A stretch of DNA of 61,430 bases from Parapedobacter koreensis (GCF_900109365.1 NZ_FNZR01000015.1:1-61430); one strand, 5' to 3'; shown: positions 1 to 7,947, counted from the first letter of the stretch. A program made the numbers and translations. The notes: generated by a model from the letters alone, not told the origin.

Positions 1-95
1 TGAAGCCTGCACTGAATTTCCTACGTTCTTTTTTCATTTTTACAACTGCTAAGTTAAACATTTAAGCAGCTGTCCAATATTTGGGGAGTACTATA

Positions 96-235
96 CATCT
101 CGGCTATTTCTTATGGTTGGAACAAGAAAAATATAAGGACTTTTATTGGCAACCTATCAAGTCAATCCACGAATGCTGATGTAACATCTGTTGATAAATA
201 GAGCGTTGTGCAAGAAATTCAAGCCCGGCCGTCCA
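96..235 (+). pseudogene. 3' fragment of immunity-like membrane gene (copy of 2853-2992)
   Basis: This stretch is a nearly base-for-base copy of the last ~105 coding bases and the downstream flank of the intact gene at 2380-2958, including its stop codon near 199-201. The sequence to its left is unrelated, so only the 3' end survives. After the coding part both copies continue into the same downstream motif (agcccggcc, then a CACCCCAAAA hairpin, then gaccgagtgc). A copied or truncated 3' end of this sort is what recombination between neighbouring cassettes leaves behind. Confidence 0.75.
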
Positions 236-299
236 AACTGAACAGCACCCCAAAAATTAGACACTTATTGGGGCATTTTTATGAGCGGAAGACCGAGTG

Positions 300-425
300 C
301 GGTTATATAGTACTCGGCGAAAATATGAACGACTTTTCGAAAGGCAAGCATCAGCAATCTTGCCAGCTTCTTTACGGCCGCGCTCGTACTTGCCAATCAT
401 GACGCGTGACACGCCGCTCTAGGTG
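300..425 (-). pseudogene. relic of XRE-family HTH regulator
   Basis: On the minus strand an open stretch reads SGVSRVMIGKYERGRKEAGK and then IADA, the helix-turn-helix recognition segment and 'YERG..KIADAL' part of XRE/Cro-CI regulators. There is no start codon and the C-terminal half is missing. Related C-terminal pieces lie at 1173-1230 and 43617-43720, and an internally deleted gene at 43082-43318. Assignment rests on motif similarity by eye. Confidence 0.5.
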
Positions 426-449
426 GCCGGTTTGTCCTGTGACCAGCTC

Positions 450-851
450 CTATAATTTAATCAAAGAGACGTAATCGTCGTATAGTTCAAATTTTTCGTC
501 CGCAGATAAAAGTGTAAGGCCGCTCATTTTTGCCGTAGCAATGATCAGTCGGTCAAACGGATCGCGATGCCCGTCATGTAGCGGAACATTAGCATAGGCC
601 GCGATAGCATCATGGCTCAGCGGGAGGAAATTGAAGCCGTCTTCTTTACCTACAGTTACGATATCCCGTATATCAACATTGAAATCTGCCAGTTTGCCTA
701 TTGTTTGTTTGATAGCAATCTCATAGAGGCTAATGTCAGAGACATATATTGTATTATTCGGCTCAGTAACTAACCTGACTGCAGTTTTTCCAAGATTGGG
801 ATGGTTTACCTGAAACCAAATCAGTACCTGCGTATCGATCAGGATTTCCAT
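450..851 (-). CDS. PIN-domain ribonuclease toxin, VapC-like (type II toxin-antitoxin)
   Basis: A 133-residue PIN-domain protein of full family length. Conserved acidic residues expected for metal binding are visible: D6 (LIDTQVLIW), E44 (SLYEIAIK), D97/D100 (HRDPFDRLIIATA) and D118 (LLSADEKF). VapC-type PIN proteins are RNases held inactive by the antitoxin encoded just upstream. Here the antitoxin stop and toxin start share a base (TAATG), so the pair is translationally coupled. The HRDPFDRLII signature fits the Sll0205-like PIN subfamily common in Bacteroidota and cyanobacteria. It appears intact. RNA target unknown. Confidence 0.9.
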   Translation of the reverse strand: MEILIDTQVLIWFQVNHPNLGKTAVRLVTEPNNTIYVSDISLYEIAIKQTIGKLADFNVDIRDIVTVGKEDGFNFLPLSHDAIAAYANVPLHDGHRDPFDRLIIATAKMSGLTLLSADEKFELYDDYVSLIKL

Positions 852-1087
852 TACATATAATCCTTCAGATCGTTAATGGGATCGTTGAAATCTTTGGGAA
901 TGTCAAAACGTTTGCCACTGTTTTTTTGCAAACGCAGAAGCCCTCCGGGTTTTCTGGCTTTTTTTGTGGTTGCCTTTTTTTCCTCTTCAAGGAAAGTTAC
1001 TACCACTTCGGCCTTTTTTATGTTTGGGGCCGGCTCCAGGAGCCTAAGCACGCCATTTTCATAAATGCCCTTAATTGCAGTGTACAT
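851..1087 (-). CDS. antitoxin partner of the PIN toxin (DUF104/AF2212-like)
   Basis: A 78-residue protein starting MYTAIKGIYENGVLRLLEP, the typical opening of DUF104/AF2212-like antitoxins ('..IkgvyenGvl.pLe..'). I chose the ATG at 1087 because family members start at this motif; the frame stays open upstream to 1141. The lysine-rich middle (residues ~36-47) and C-terminal region would wrap the PIN toxin. Its stop overlaps the toxin start by one base. A decayed copy of the same antitoxin lies at 4758-4860, showing that this module has been duplicated in the window. Confidence 0.75.
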   Translation of the reverse strand: MYTAIKGIYENGVLRLLEPAPNIKKAEVVVTFLEEEKKATTKKARKPGGLLRLQKNSGKRFDIPKDFNDPINDLKDYM

Positions 1088-1172
1088 ATTCAAATGCTTT
1101 TCCACAAAAATAGCATTTATTTTTGAGATTCCGGTCATCATCCCCCACGTAGTTCTGACTACCGTTTGAGGC

Positions 1173-1230
1173 TTTTTACTTCAATATCGCCTGCATCTTG
1201 CTCTTTGCGAGGAGGCCGATTCCTTCACGA
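1173..1230 (-). pseudogene. C-terminal relic of XRE-type regulator
   Basis: On the minus strand this encodes a tail ending AKSKMQAILK followed by a stop, the same ending as the relic at 43617-43720 (TKSKMQAILK). Only the last residues survive. Sequence to the left joins the upstream region of the PIN antitoxin. Confidence 0.45.
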
Positions 1231-1464
1231 ACAATATGCAAATATTGGAATGCACCGAAGCATAGCGGCACAACGACCGCGGTTTACCCGGAATCCTATT
1301 TTATCGGTGGGACTGCGACAACAAAGACTGTAAGTTATTTCGGTGCGAATTTTCCAAAATGACATATGGTATTGCAAGATGAAATACTGGTAAATAAGTT
1401 TGGTCAGGGTTTGTCCAGCTATAAAGATCAATCCAATGTTGAGTTTTTCCCTGATGATATGAAG
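1231..1464. other. intergenic stretch without a supported gene
   Basis: No convincing gene. The plus strand carries a short open frame from 1366 that begins like a real protein (DEILVNKFGQGLSSYKDQ) and then runs into antisense of the RelE-like toxin, so it may be an immunity-gene remnant. The toxin on the minus strand stops at 1465 without a normal C-terminus, which places a recombination breakpoint close to 1480. Confidence 0.4.
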
Positions 1465-1713
1465 TTAATGGCGGGTATTGCGGGCCGCTTTCACGTAGGT
1501 AACCACCCGCGCGCCACCGGACTTCCCCTTGCCTTTGGAAGCGATGGCAAGGCGTATCTTGTAGAAGCTGTTGCCGAGGGCGGTACCCATTTCCGGCTCA
1601 TCGGCGAGCTGTTCGATAAGCGCGGCCAAATCCCTTTTGAGCGATGGGTACTTCTTGGCCAGCCGTTTGGCCTGCTTGTCAAAAAGCGGTATGGAGGCAA
1701 TGTTATAGCTCAT
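1465..1713 (-). CDS. RelE/ParE-like toxin, probably C-terminally truncated
   Basis: 82 residues matching the RelE/ParE fold: an N-terminal helical part (FDKQAKRLAKKYPSLKRDL), an 'LGNSFYKIRLAIASKGKGKS' strand region and 'GGARVVTYVK'. Family members from Bacteroidota usually continue another ~25-30 residues with a '..vyLL.iydKse..' strand and helix. Here the reading ends AARNTRH and stops, so the final strand and helix are missing. It is likely inactive or weakened. The antitoxin gene precedes it with an 11-bp overlap, the normal coupled arrangement. Targets, if any, would be ribosome-associated mRNA or gyrase. Confidence 0.7.
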   Translation of the reverse strand: MSYNIASIPLFDKQAKRLAKKYPSLKRDLAALIEQLADEPEMGTALGNSFYKIRLAIASKGKGKSGGARVVTYVKAARNTRH

Positions 1714-1936
1714 CCAGCAGCTCTTGCGCCGGACGGGCTTTCAGTTTGCCCTGCTCCACCAATTTAAGTTCGTTTACCGCTTCCCTGAGTTCCTGCAACA
1801 ACTGCTCTTTGGTGGGTTCCTCGTATTCCAGGGTCTCCAAATCCCGGTACTGCTTTTTGAGTTCCCTCCATTCCTTGATGGGGATATACACCCCGGTGGC
1901 TTTGCCCTTGCTGTCCTGTATTACCTGTAGTCTCAT
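1703..1936 (-). CDS. antitoxin partner of the RelE-like toxin
   Basis: 77 residues opening MRLQVIQDSKGKATGVYIPI, an N-terminal strand region like small Bacteroidota antitoxins paired with RelE/ParE toxins, then a charged helix and a C-terminal tail (KARPAQELLDEL) that would occupy the toxin groove. It precedes and overlaps the toxin gene by 11 bp. It appears complete although the toxin is not. The region just upstream (1960-2040) resembles the upstream region of the PIN pair (1080-1140), both carrying a 'cgtacatattcaa...aaaat' stretch, so the two modules may share promoter ancestry. Confidence 0.65.
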   Translation of the reverse strand: MRLQVIQDSKGKATGVYIPIKEWRELKKQYRDLETLEYEEPTKEQLLQELREAVNELKLVEQGKLKARPAQELLDEL

Positions 1937-2159
1937 AACCGCTGAAGTTAATTCAATAAGCCATTTTCGTATACGGTTCTAATCCCAGCGTACATATTCA
2001 ACGGCTCCATACAAAATTAGCGCTTATTTTTGACATTCCGTTGTTTGCGGCCAGTTTGGCGGAGCTCTCCTTGGAGGGCTACCTTTGCTGTGACGGATTG
2101 CTAACCCTTATAAGCACAAGCCCGGAAACATCGTGAAAAAACAGTGGCCGGACAACCCT

Positions 2160-2335
2160 TAAAAACATATCTTTGGGGGTGTAAGACGTTTTTTGAGCAA
2201 GCGGAAATCCGATTGTTGGGAAAACGGCCGGAATTCCGGAACTCCGCGGAGGGTCATATGATTACGGCGCGCGATTCGGCGCCTGTCCCGAGCGTAGTCT
2301 CGGGAACCCGTACATTGGCAGGTGGGGTAGTATGT
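2160..2335 (+). pseudogene. decayed RHS core fragment carrying a short palindrome
   Basis: Around 2255-2335 the plus strand reads YDYGARF, then [10 protein letters not shown] in place of the usual YD, then PYIGRWGSM and a stop. This is the RHS core motif with an in-frame insertion caused by the 24-bp palindromic element at 2282. Upstream, 2165-2260 resembles 44381-44480, which precedes the RHS relic near 44470; both contain TATCTTTG (a TAnnTTTG-type -7 box). No complete gene remains. Confidence 0.65.
2282..2305. repeat. short palindromic dispersed repeat, copy 1 (in RHS core)
   Basis: The sequence CCTGTCCCGAGCG then TAGTCTCGGGA folds as TCCCGAG/CTCGGGA around a 6-base loop. Identical or one-base-different copies are at 6636-6659 and 44491-44514, each inside the same RHS core motif. 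The family resembles widely dispersed 'CCTGTCCTGAGCG.AGTCG.AGG' type repeats seen in many bacterial genomes. Confidence 0.75.
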
Positions 2336-2379
2336 AAGGCTTCCGGTTCAAAGATTTTTAGGGATAAAACGCTGAAAAA

Positions 2380-2958
2380 ATGAGGGGTTCTAAGATAGTT
2401 TCCGTAATAAATAAACCCGAAAGAATCACCTTGTCCAAGAAACAGCTTCTTTGGCATTATTCTGTTGTGTTTTTTTTCCTTATCGTTCCTTTTGCTAATC
2501 TTTGGAGCTTAGTGGAATATTACGTTTTGGACAGTTACAATGGGGTTCTGGAAGCGAAAGAGCTTTTTTTGATAACCTTTGGGTTTGTCATTCTTGCCGG
2601 AGCTTTCTTTCTCTTGCAACGGAATAGATTGAAGTTCCGGGAGTTCGATTTGTCCTATACGAGTGATGCATTTGACAGGGCATTGAAGAAGACATCGGAA
2701 GAGTTGAAATGGAAAATCATCGAGAAGCAAAAGGGTTATGTGAGAGCTTACCGGGATTGGGAGCGGTCGGCCAGTTGGGGCGAGTTGATTACCATCAAGC
2801 GGGGTGACGGTCGAGTCCTTATTAATAGCATCTGTAACCCGGAAGCGATGTTCATCTCGGCTATTTCTTATGGTTGGAACAAGAAAAATATAAGGACTTT
2901 TATTGGCAACCTATCAAGTCAATCCGCGAATGCTGATGTAACATCTGTTGATAAATAG
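2380..2958 (+). CDS. membrane protein, putative immunity protein
   Basis: 192 residues with two membrane segments (about residues 25-45 and 58-80) and a cytoplasmic C-terminal domain rich in aromatic and charged residues (RAYRDWERSASWGELITIKR). No family recognised. It is the first intact member of an array of short plus-strand genes (2.4-8.9 kb) separated by RHS fragments and hairpins, which fits an orphan immunity role. Its 3' end is duplicated at 96-235. A 20-bp perfect hairpin follows at 2993. Confidence 0.6.
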   Translation: MRGSKIVSVINKPERITLSKKQLLWHYSVVFFFLIVPFANLWSLVEYYVLDSYNGVLEAKELFLITFGFVILAGAFFLLQRNRLKFREFDLSYTSDAFDRALKKTSEELKWKIIEKQKGYVRAYRDWERSASWGELITIKRGDGRVLINSICNPEAMFISAISYGWNKKNIRTFIGNLSSQSANADVTSVDK

Positions 2959-2992
2959 AGCGTTGTGCAAGAAATTCAAGCCCGGCCTTTGT

Positions 2993-3036
2993 GAACAACA
3001 CCCCAAAAGTTGGATACAACTTTTGGGGTGTTGTTC
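2993..3036. terminator. perfect hairpin, 20-bp arms, loop GATA
   Basis: Arms GAACAACACCCCAAAAGTTG and CAACTTTTGGGGTGTTGTTC are exact reverse complements around GATA. It follows the immunity-like gene by ~35 bases, consistent with a terminator, but it lacks a clean U-tract and the arms are longer than terminators need. Close relatives are at 7855-7900 and 44959-44990, with a decayed one near 248-274. The termini also resemble IS3-family end sequences, so a mobile origin is an alternative. Confidence 0.55.
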
Positions 3037-3127
3037 GTTATTGGGGGCATTTTTATGAACGGAAGACCGAGTGCAGTATGAACGGAAATTGGTGTAACTA
3101 AATCGTATCTGGAAGTTGCCGGAAAAA

Positions 3128-3275
3128 TTCGCGGCTGACTGCTATCCGTTTGGCGGGGTTTATAGCCAAGTGTGTAGCTTCTCAATGCCGTTCCAATATA
3201 ATTGGGATAGCTCGATAGCCATTGAGAACAGACTTAAAACCGCTATCTTTACAACGGCAAGAAACCTCAGCGATG
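3128..3275 (+). pseudogene. decayed RHS core fragment
   Basis: In shifting frames the plus strand shows ADCYPFGGVYSQ (the core motif 'ADYYPFG') and, about 100 bases later, NRYLYNGK, the usual 'YLYNGKELQD' motif. The pieces are separated by frameshifts and no gene remains. It marks a former RHS tip cassette upstream of the membrane gene at 3324. Confidence 0.6.
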
Positions 3276-3323
3276 ATATTTTTTTTAGATGTCGATATTC
3301 CCATTGCTTTCAGACCATAGCAG

Positions 3324-3725
3324 ATGAATTATATTTGTTTGATCGCTTTTTTGTTAACTGGATTTCTGGCGTTTCAAAACTTCAAGAATAGCTATATTGA
3401 GTATCGTTTGGCAAAAACGGAAGGAATTAAAGTAAGTGCCGAGGTCATCAACGTCCCTGATTTTTGCCAACGGAGGAACAATAGAATCGATGTGAAATTT
3501 GACGGTAGGGAGTATTCCATCGTCATTTCGAATAAGAATTGTGTCGATGGGGTATACAGCAGGGGGGATATGGTCGATATGATATATGTGTCTCGATTCG
3601 ATTATTTGTTTTTCCAAAAAGCAACCGCAGGATTTAACTATATCGTGAGCATTTCATTCTTCATTTTGCCTTTAGTATGTTTGGTCACGTCGCTAAAAAA
3701 GAGGAACAAAAAATGGAAAAATTAG
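3324..3725 (+). CDS. small membrane protein, DUF3592-like, putative immunity
   Basis: 133 residues: N-terminal membrane segment (residues 3-17), an extramembrane beta-rich domain with two short cysteine-containing segments (NVPDFCQRRNN; IVISNKNCVDG), and a second membrane segment (~106-124) before a basic end. The layout (membrane helix, SAEVINV..-type beta domain, 'GDMVDMIYV', membrane helix) resembles DUF3592-like proteins. The gene at 8512-8889 has a related layout. Orphan immunity is inferred from its place in the array. Confidence 0.55.
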   Translation: MNYICLIAFLLTGFLAFQNFKNSYIEYRLAKTEGIKVSAEVINVPDFCQRRNNRIDVKFDGREYSIVISNKNCVDGVYSRGDMVDMIYVSRFDYLFFQKATAGFNYIVSISFFILPLVCLVTSLKKRNKKWKN

Positions 3726-3789
3726 ATAATGGAATATTCAGATAAAGTTGCAGAAGACCTTTCAGGAAAGGAACGATAAAGATTGACTG

Positions 3790-4239
3790 ATGGAACCGTT
3801 TAAGGTTGAAATATTCAAGGAAGAAAACCAGGGAAAGGTCTTTGGCTTCGTGTCTCTCGATGAATTTGAATCGGGTAAGGTCGTAGGTATGTTGTTGTCT
3901 TTGACGGGGATTACAAACAATAGGATTGAAACGCCAGTCCTGTTCAAACACCTCGAAAGATACATCCCTAACAAAGTTAGATATGATGACAAAGGTGCGG
4001 GACGAGACTTTCTGCAATCACTTATGTCTGAACTGTCTATCAAAGGTTCAGCCTCAAGTTATATCATCTGGGATATGGTAAGCCGGGTTGATGAATTTAA
4101 AGTCGAGAGCCTGATTGATGACTGGGACTATGTATGGTATGATACGTCAGATGAAGCGATGGTCATTTATATTCCCGAAAACAAGACTGTGCTGCTGGTA
4201 ACGGACCACGGCTATGCGGCCTATAAAAAATATGAATAG
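3790..4239 (+). CDS. hypothetical protein, putative soluble immunity protein
   Basis: 149 residues without signal peptide or membrane segment. The C-terminal half (ESLIDDWDYVWYDTSDEA, then MVIYIPENKTVLLVTDHG) matches in layout the C-terminal half of the protein at 21607-22029 (LIDTWEDLWCSPEDDGVVLF, then IPRVGFTILVTHWG). The two are therefore likely divergent members of one immunity family, one in each cassette array. No named family recognised. Confidence 0.6.
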   Translation: MEPFKVEIFKEENQGKVFGFVSLDEFESGKVVGMLLSLTGITNNRIETPVLFKHLERYIPNKVRYDDKGAGRDFLQSLMSELSIKGSASSYIIWDMVSRVDEFKVESLIDDWDYVWYDTSDEAMVIYIPENKTVLLVTDHGYAAYKKYE

Positions 4240-4314
4240 CGGGGTAAATTGATTGTCATCCAGTGTAGTCTGGCTGCCCTTTCGAGGGCACTGGTACCGA
4301 AGAATACATAAAGG

Positions 4315-4737
4315 ATGGCGGAATGGAACAAGCAAATAAGGACTTTGATGATAATGATAGAAGAAAAATATGAGCCTTGGGAACCTATAAAGGAGCTCCC
4401 TTCCTCGCCCTTTTTTTATGAAATGTATTTTAAGGAAGGAAGTCTGATAATTTTATTAAAAGAGTCTGATCTTGTTGAGAAAAGGATGAAGATAGTGTTT
4501 AAGAATCCACTTGGTTATAGGATAGTTAATGAGTCCGGACGTTTGAAAAAACTGGACAATCCCTATATTTATACTTTTTGTAAAACACAGCAGTCTAATT
4601 TCCTGGAGTGGTTTAACTATGAAAGCGATGGTCTGTTTAATGACTGGGATGTAACTCATTATATGGTCTGTAACAGTGATAACATTATTGACGTGATTAC
4701 AAACCAAACACCGGAGGTTCGGTGGATTAATTATTGA
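4315..4737 (+). CDS. hypothetical protein, putative immunity (paralog of 7948-8331)
   Basis: 140 residues, soluble. The C-terminal part (FLEWFNYESDGLFNDWDVTH, then YMVCNSDNIIDVI) is clearly related to the protein at 7948-8331 (FLRWLDMESEEMFKEWELKH, then FIVCNSDNIIDIV). Two divergent copies in a single array fit the way immunity genes accumulate. The exact start is unsure: methionines at residues 1, 12 and 14 are possible. A terminator follows at 4752. Confidence 0.6.
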   Translation: MAEWNKQIRTLMIMIEEKYEPWEPIKELPSSPFFYEMYFKEGSLIILLKESDLVEKRMKIVFKNPLGYRIVNESGRLKKLDNPYIYTFCKTQQSNFLEWFNYESDGLFNDWDVTHYMVCNSDNIIDVITNQTPEVRWINY

Positions 4738-4751
4738 CAAATTAATGAAGA

Positions 4752-4779
4752 CCCGGCCGTCTAACGAGCCGGGCTTTTT
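4752..4779. terminator. rho-independent terminator
   Basis: CCCGGC (4752) pairs with GCCGGG (4768-4773), followed by cTTTTT. The same 'agcccggccgt...gccgggcttttt' design occurs at 43047 and 43586, so it recurs after small accessory genes in this window. Confidence 0.75.
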
Positions 4780-4860
4780 AGTTTGCTCTTCAGGGAACGT
4801 TTCAACCAATTCCGCCTTTTTGATATTTGGATCCGGTTTCAGAACACTCGACGGGCTGGG
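4758..4860 (-). pseudogene. relic of DUF104-like antitoxin
   Basis: The minus strand reads LKPDPNIKKAELVETFPEEQ, closely matching LLEPAPNIKKAEVVVTFLEE of the intact antitoxin at 851-1087. There is no matching PIN toxin next to it and the N-terminus is gone. It shows that a second PIN/antitoxin module once stood here. Confidence 0.6.
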
Positions 4861-4935
4861 AACACTTAACAATGAATCAGCAATTTGGCGGCAGAAGCAT
4901 ACGTTGGGCAAAGTAGAGACTAAATTTGGAAACTA

Positions 4936-5343
4936 ATGATTTATAATTCTTTGTTTATACATTCATATATTTTAGCGTTACGCTCAAAGAGTAATCAGGA
5001 TATGCCGCTTTTCATTCCTGTTATGTTGATAGGCTTATGTTTGGTGTTGAACCTTATGTCAATCCTCTTTTTTATTGAAGGTATGACAACACAACATTTG
5101 GAAATCTTTACCGACAAGAACGAATATGTTGTTGGAGTTTTGATATATTGTTTGGTTTTCTCATACTACCTGCATAAGAAGCGATATAAACGGATATTTG
5201 AAACCTATAAAGCCAAACACAGCGAACCGCCAGCTATTTGGTGGTCAATCCTGGTCGTAGTTTTATATTATTTGATAAGCGTATTTATCGTATTCCTGTC
5301 GGCTTTTTACCGAAACAGGGATTGGATATTTTCAGGGTTATGA
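4936..5343 (+). CDS. integral membrane protein, putative immunity
   Basis: 135 residues with three hydrophobic segments (about 25-47, 64-78 and 100-121) separated by basic cytoplasmic loops (HKKRYKRIFETYKAKH). No family recognised. The start may be the internal methionine before PLFIPVMLIGLC. Multi-helix small proteins are typical immunity proteins for toxins acting at the inner membrane, but here no toxin lies beside it. Confidence 0.5.
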   Translation: MIYNSLFIHSYILALRSKSNQDMPLFIPVMLIGLCLVLNLMSILFFIEGMTTQHLEIFTDKNEYVVGVLIYCLVFSYYLHKKRYKRIFETYKAKHSEPPAIWWSILVVVLYYLISVFIVFLSAFYRNRDWIFSGL

Positions 5344-5376
5344 TCTTGTTAAACCTGGCTGGGCTTTTCATTGTGG

Positions 5377-5787
5377 ATGATGGATATTTTTGATTATATA
5401 TTCTATAGGGTAGCTTCGTTCTACAAAAAAAGAAAGGATTTGTCACCGGAGACAGCTGCTTCGATGATTGTTGCGCTTATGCAGTTCTTTCTAATTCTTG
5501 ATTTGTTTGCATTATTTCGAGTTTTTTATGAGTACGATTTCCCGAATGGTTTTAACAAGTTTTGGGCATTACCGGTGATAGCCTCGATAGGAGTTATTAA
5601 TTGGTTTCGATACGAAAAAGGAAATTTATACCCAAAATTACGGAAAAAGTGGAAAGACGAAGATGACAATCAAAAGCGGAAACGAGGAAAATTAATCGTA
5701 ATGGGCATTGTGTTGGTGCTGTCGATACCCGTCCTGTATGGGCTTATAAGGCACAATATCATGGAAGGCAAAAATTTTTTCGAATGA
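5377..5787 (+). CDS. membrane protein, putative immunity (intact copy of a duplicated gene)
   Basis: 136 residues with three membrane segments (about 30-50, 65-80 and 108-126) and a basic loop (KDEDDNQKRKRGK). A paralog at 23594-24003 shares this layout but carries a frameshift in an A-run. The last ~145 bases of the two are almost identical while the 5' halves differ clearly, as expected if the 3' ends were homogenised by recombination. The start at the ATGATG pair was chosen because the paralog starts there. Confidence 0.6.
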   Translation: MMDIFDYIFYRVASFYKKRKDLSPETAASMIVALMQFFLILDLFALFRVFYEYDFPNGFNKFWALPVIASIGVINWFRYEKGNLYPKLRKKWKDEDDNQKRKRGKLIVMGIVLVLSIPVLYGLIRHNIMEGKNFFE

Positions 5788-5886
5788 AGTATCCTGCGAT
5801 CACTATTGACATATTGGATAATAGAGAGGCTGGGGGCTGAAAAGGGTTGGGGCTGCTGATAAAAATCTTAATGTATTCAAAAGACA

Positions 5887-6435
5887 ATGGAAATCAAGAA
5901 CAGTGCTGATTTAGAAGGAATGTTCATAGAGAAGTTTGGAGATATACCTAAGACTACGCTAAGCAGCATTACTGATCATCGTGTGCGGCTTGGTCTTGGA
6001 GAAGACCTTGAGGATGAGCTTAGAATCCAGCAGGCACTTGATAGAAGTGCAGCCGTTTTGGATTATTGTTTTGGTGGTAAAGGGGTATGGCTAATAATAA
6101 TTTTATGGGGAGCCAACGAGTTAAGTGCATTGGAAACAGCGGGTATAAATCCCGATAAGGCAGATAAAAAGCTTGAATGGAAGGAAAATGACTACGACGT
6201 TTTATGTCTTCATTATGAACAATATTCTTTTCGAATGGTATCGCCTATAGTAGCGTCAATAATAAATTACGAATTGGTTTTTGAACCTTCAGCCAATATA
6301 ACATGCTACTTTGTAGACTTCACTGAATCGTTAATCGTAAATATTTATGATGATCGAGGATGTGATATTTACTCTCCGAATGAGGATATTGTTATAGACC
6401 TTAGTAATCGGTTTACAAATTGGGTGAACAAATGA
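5887..6435 (+). CDS. DUF3885-like immunity protein
   Basis: 182 residues, soluble. The layout resembles DUF3885 proteins: an early 'lR..L' stretch (HRVRLGLGEDLEDEL), 'ALDRSAAVLDYCF' as the helix before the core sheet, and a late 'YDDRGCDIYS' segment followed by a short C-terminal helix (LSNRFTNWVNK). DUF3885 occurs among predicted immunity proteins next to polymorphic toxins. The family call is from pattern memory and is tentative. An RHS core fragment follows directly. Confidence 0.5.
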   Translation: MEIKNSADLEGMFIEKFGDIPKTTLSSITDHRVRLGLGEDLEDELRIQQALDRSAAVLDYCFGGKGVWLIIILWGANELSALETAGINPDKADKKLEWKENDYDVLCLHYEQYSFRMVSPIVASIINYELVFEPSANITCYFVDFTESLIVNIYDDRGCDIYSPNEDIVIDLSNRFTNWVNK

Positions 6436-6553
6436 TGATGCGTAGCGGGCTGGAAGCTGCGTTCAGTGTTTTCGAGTATCACCGCGGACTACATCGACGG
6501 CATCGAGTGGGAGGGCATCGGAATAGTTTGATTGTCACTGAAAACAGGCTTGA

Positions 6554-7297
6554 TTAATCAAAAGCCGCTATCTTTACAACGACAGGGAACCTCAGGACGG
6601 CTCAGGATATTATGACTACGATGAGAGGTTCGGCGCCTGTCCCGAGCGTAGTCTCGGGAACCCGTACATTGGCAGGTGGAACACCATCGACCCCAAGGCC
6701 GAACAGGGCAGGAGGTGGAGCCCATACAACTATGCATTCGATAATCCGATGCGTTTCATTGATTCGGATGGGCAGTGGCCTAATCCGATTTTGAATGCGT
6801 TGGTATCTATAACGAAAGTAAAGGTTCGGGAAGCGATTAATCAATTTGCTTTCGTAGCGAAGGATATGAAGCCGATAGATGCCAAGTCAACAGGAAAAGA
6901 CATAGCAAGAATGTCGATGGGTGCAGAGAAAGATGGTGTAGGTACCGAAGTATATGTGAGGATGGATAGCAAGGGGGATATTGGGATGGGTTTGAAAGCT
7001 GGTGTGTCTACCTTACCAGGAAAAGGCACCGCTTCGGCTGAATATGTGGAAAACATTGCAGGAGGAGAACCAAAGGTTAATACTGAAACATCGGTGGAAT
7101 TAAATGGGACCGCGCTTCCGGAGGTTCCTAATCTTCTTGAAGAGGTTGGCATAAAACAGGGGGCGGTCACCGTGAACGTTAATCCGAAAGAAGCCGTCAA
7201 TGTTTTACATGATGCATATAAAAGTGTTCAAGAATATTTTAAAACGGCTGTGGAAAAAATAGTAACCCCAAATAAAAAGCCTGATGAAAACCCGTAA
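6554..7297 (+). CDS. orphan RHS C-terminal tip with unknown toxin domain
   Basis: One frame is open from just after the stop at 6551-6553. It reads the end of the RHS core ([22 protein letters not shown]), then [10 protein letters not shown] from the palindrome at 6636, then [20 protein letters not shown] and [16 protein letters not shown], then a variable ~170-residue tail. The tail has a beta-rich segment ([20 protein letters not shown]) and a helical end. There is no start codon before 6749, so it is a silent displaced tip rather than an expressed gene. The palindrome inserts in frame. The next gene overlaps it by 14 bp and is the likely immunity gene. Toxin activity not recognised. Confidence 0.65.
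   Translation, partial: LIKSRYLYNDREPQDGSGYYDYDERFGACPERSLGNPYIGRWNTIDPKAEQGRRWSPYNYAFDNPMRFIDSDGQWPNPILNALVSITKVKVREAINQFAFVAKDMKPIDAKSTGKDIARMSMGAEKDGVGTEVYVRMDSKGDIGMGLKAGVSTLPGKGTASAEYVENIAGGEPKVNTETSVELNGTALPEVPNLLEEVGIKQGAVTVNVNPKEAVNVLHDAYKSVQEYFKTAVEKIVTPNKKPDENP
6636..6659. repeat. short palindromic dispersed repeat, copy 2 (in RHS core)
   Basis: Same 24-base element as at 2282-2305, at the same RHS core position. Here it replaces the residues YD of 'RFYDPYIGRW' by ten residues without breaking the frame. Confidence 0.75.
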
Positions 7298-7793
7298 TGT
7301 AATCAAGATAATTAGTGTTTACCTATTGTTGTCAGCACTAACGTGCGTTTTTTATTTGTTTTTGGTGATATTCAAGCAGGAGGAGTTAAATACGTTAGGT
7401 GCTTGGTTCTCGGTCGTTGTTCCTGGCCTTATAATAGGTGTTACCATTTTCAATGCAATAGATACCTTGGTTTCCAAAAGACAGGACTCATTAAGGCGTG
7501 GTTCAGTTATCAACGGTGTCATATTTGCACTGCAAAGCATAACATTGTTTACAGATGGTTTTTATTACCGATATACGCAAGGAAACAAATTGTTTTTCTT
7601 CATTAACTTTGAACACTTGACCAAAGACATTCGCTGGGGTATTTACTTTGAACCAATGGTGCTGGACTTTAATCTAAAGTTTGACTCTTCGGATAATACT
7701 TTAGTAGGCATAAACTTCATGGCACTGGTGCTGGCAGTTGTTTCTTTTTGGATGGCTGGTATCGTAAAGGAAAGGTTGGATATAAAAGAATAG
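7284..7793 (+). CDS. membrane protein, putative immunity to the 6554-7297 tip
   Basis: 169 residues with four probable membrane segments (about 8-28, 43-57, 76-90 and 143-160). The start lies inside the last codons of the tip (14-bp overlap), the classic toxin/immunity arrangement. A multi-pass immunity protein suggests that the toxin acts at or across the inner membrane. No family recognised. A 21-bp perfect palindrome follows at 7855. Confidence 0.6.
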   Translation: MKTRNVIKIISVYLLLSALTCVFYLFLVIFKQEELNTLGAWFSVVVPGLIIGVTIFNAIDTLVSKRQDSLRRGSVINGVIFALQSITLFTDGFYYRYTQGNKLFFFINFEHLTKDIRWGIYFEPMVLDFNLKFDSSDNTLVGINFMALVLAVVSFWMAGIVKERLDIKE

Positions 7794-7854
7794 TCGGACT
7801 GTAAATTGAAGTCCCGTATAAATTAGTCTTGCAATACTTTATAGCCCGGCCATC

Positions 7855-7900
7855 TGAACAGCACCCCAAAAGTTGGACACAACTTTTGGGGTGCTGTTCA
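7855..7900. terminator. perfect 46-bp palindrome, 21-bp arms, loop GACA
   Basis: TGAACAGCACCCCAAAAGTTG and its exact reverse complement flank GACA. It lies between two immunity-like genes and is preceded by agcccggcc as at 225 and 2978. It would end transcription in either direction but has no U-run. Its ends (TGAAC...) resemble IS3-family termini, so a relic of two abutting IS ends is an alternative. Confidence 0.55.
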
Positions 7901-7947
7901 TGAATGTTCAGTTGGACAATCGGAGACGAAGATAAGGTATAAATAAT

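Noticed and set aside
208-402. 64-codon plus-strand ORF near the left edge
   Set aside because: It crosses the duplicated flank, the decayed hairpin and the antisense of the XRE relic; composition and content do not look coding.
7855-7900. Complete miniature transposable element
   Set aside because: The two arms meet around a 4-base loop with no internal sequence, and no target duplication is visible. Kept as a hairpin of uncertain origin.
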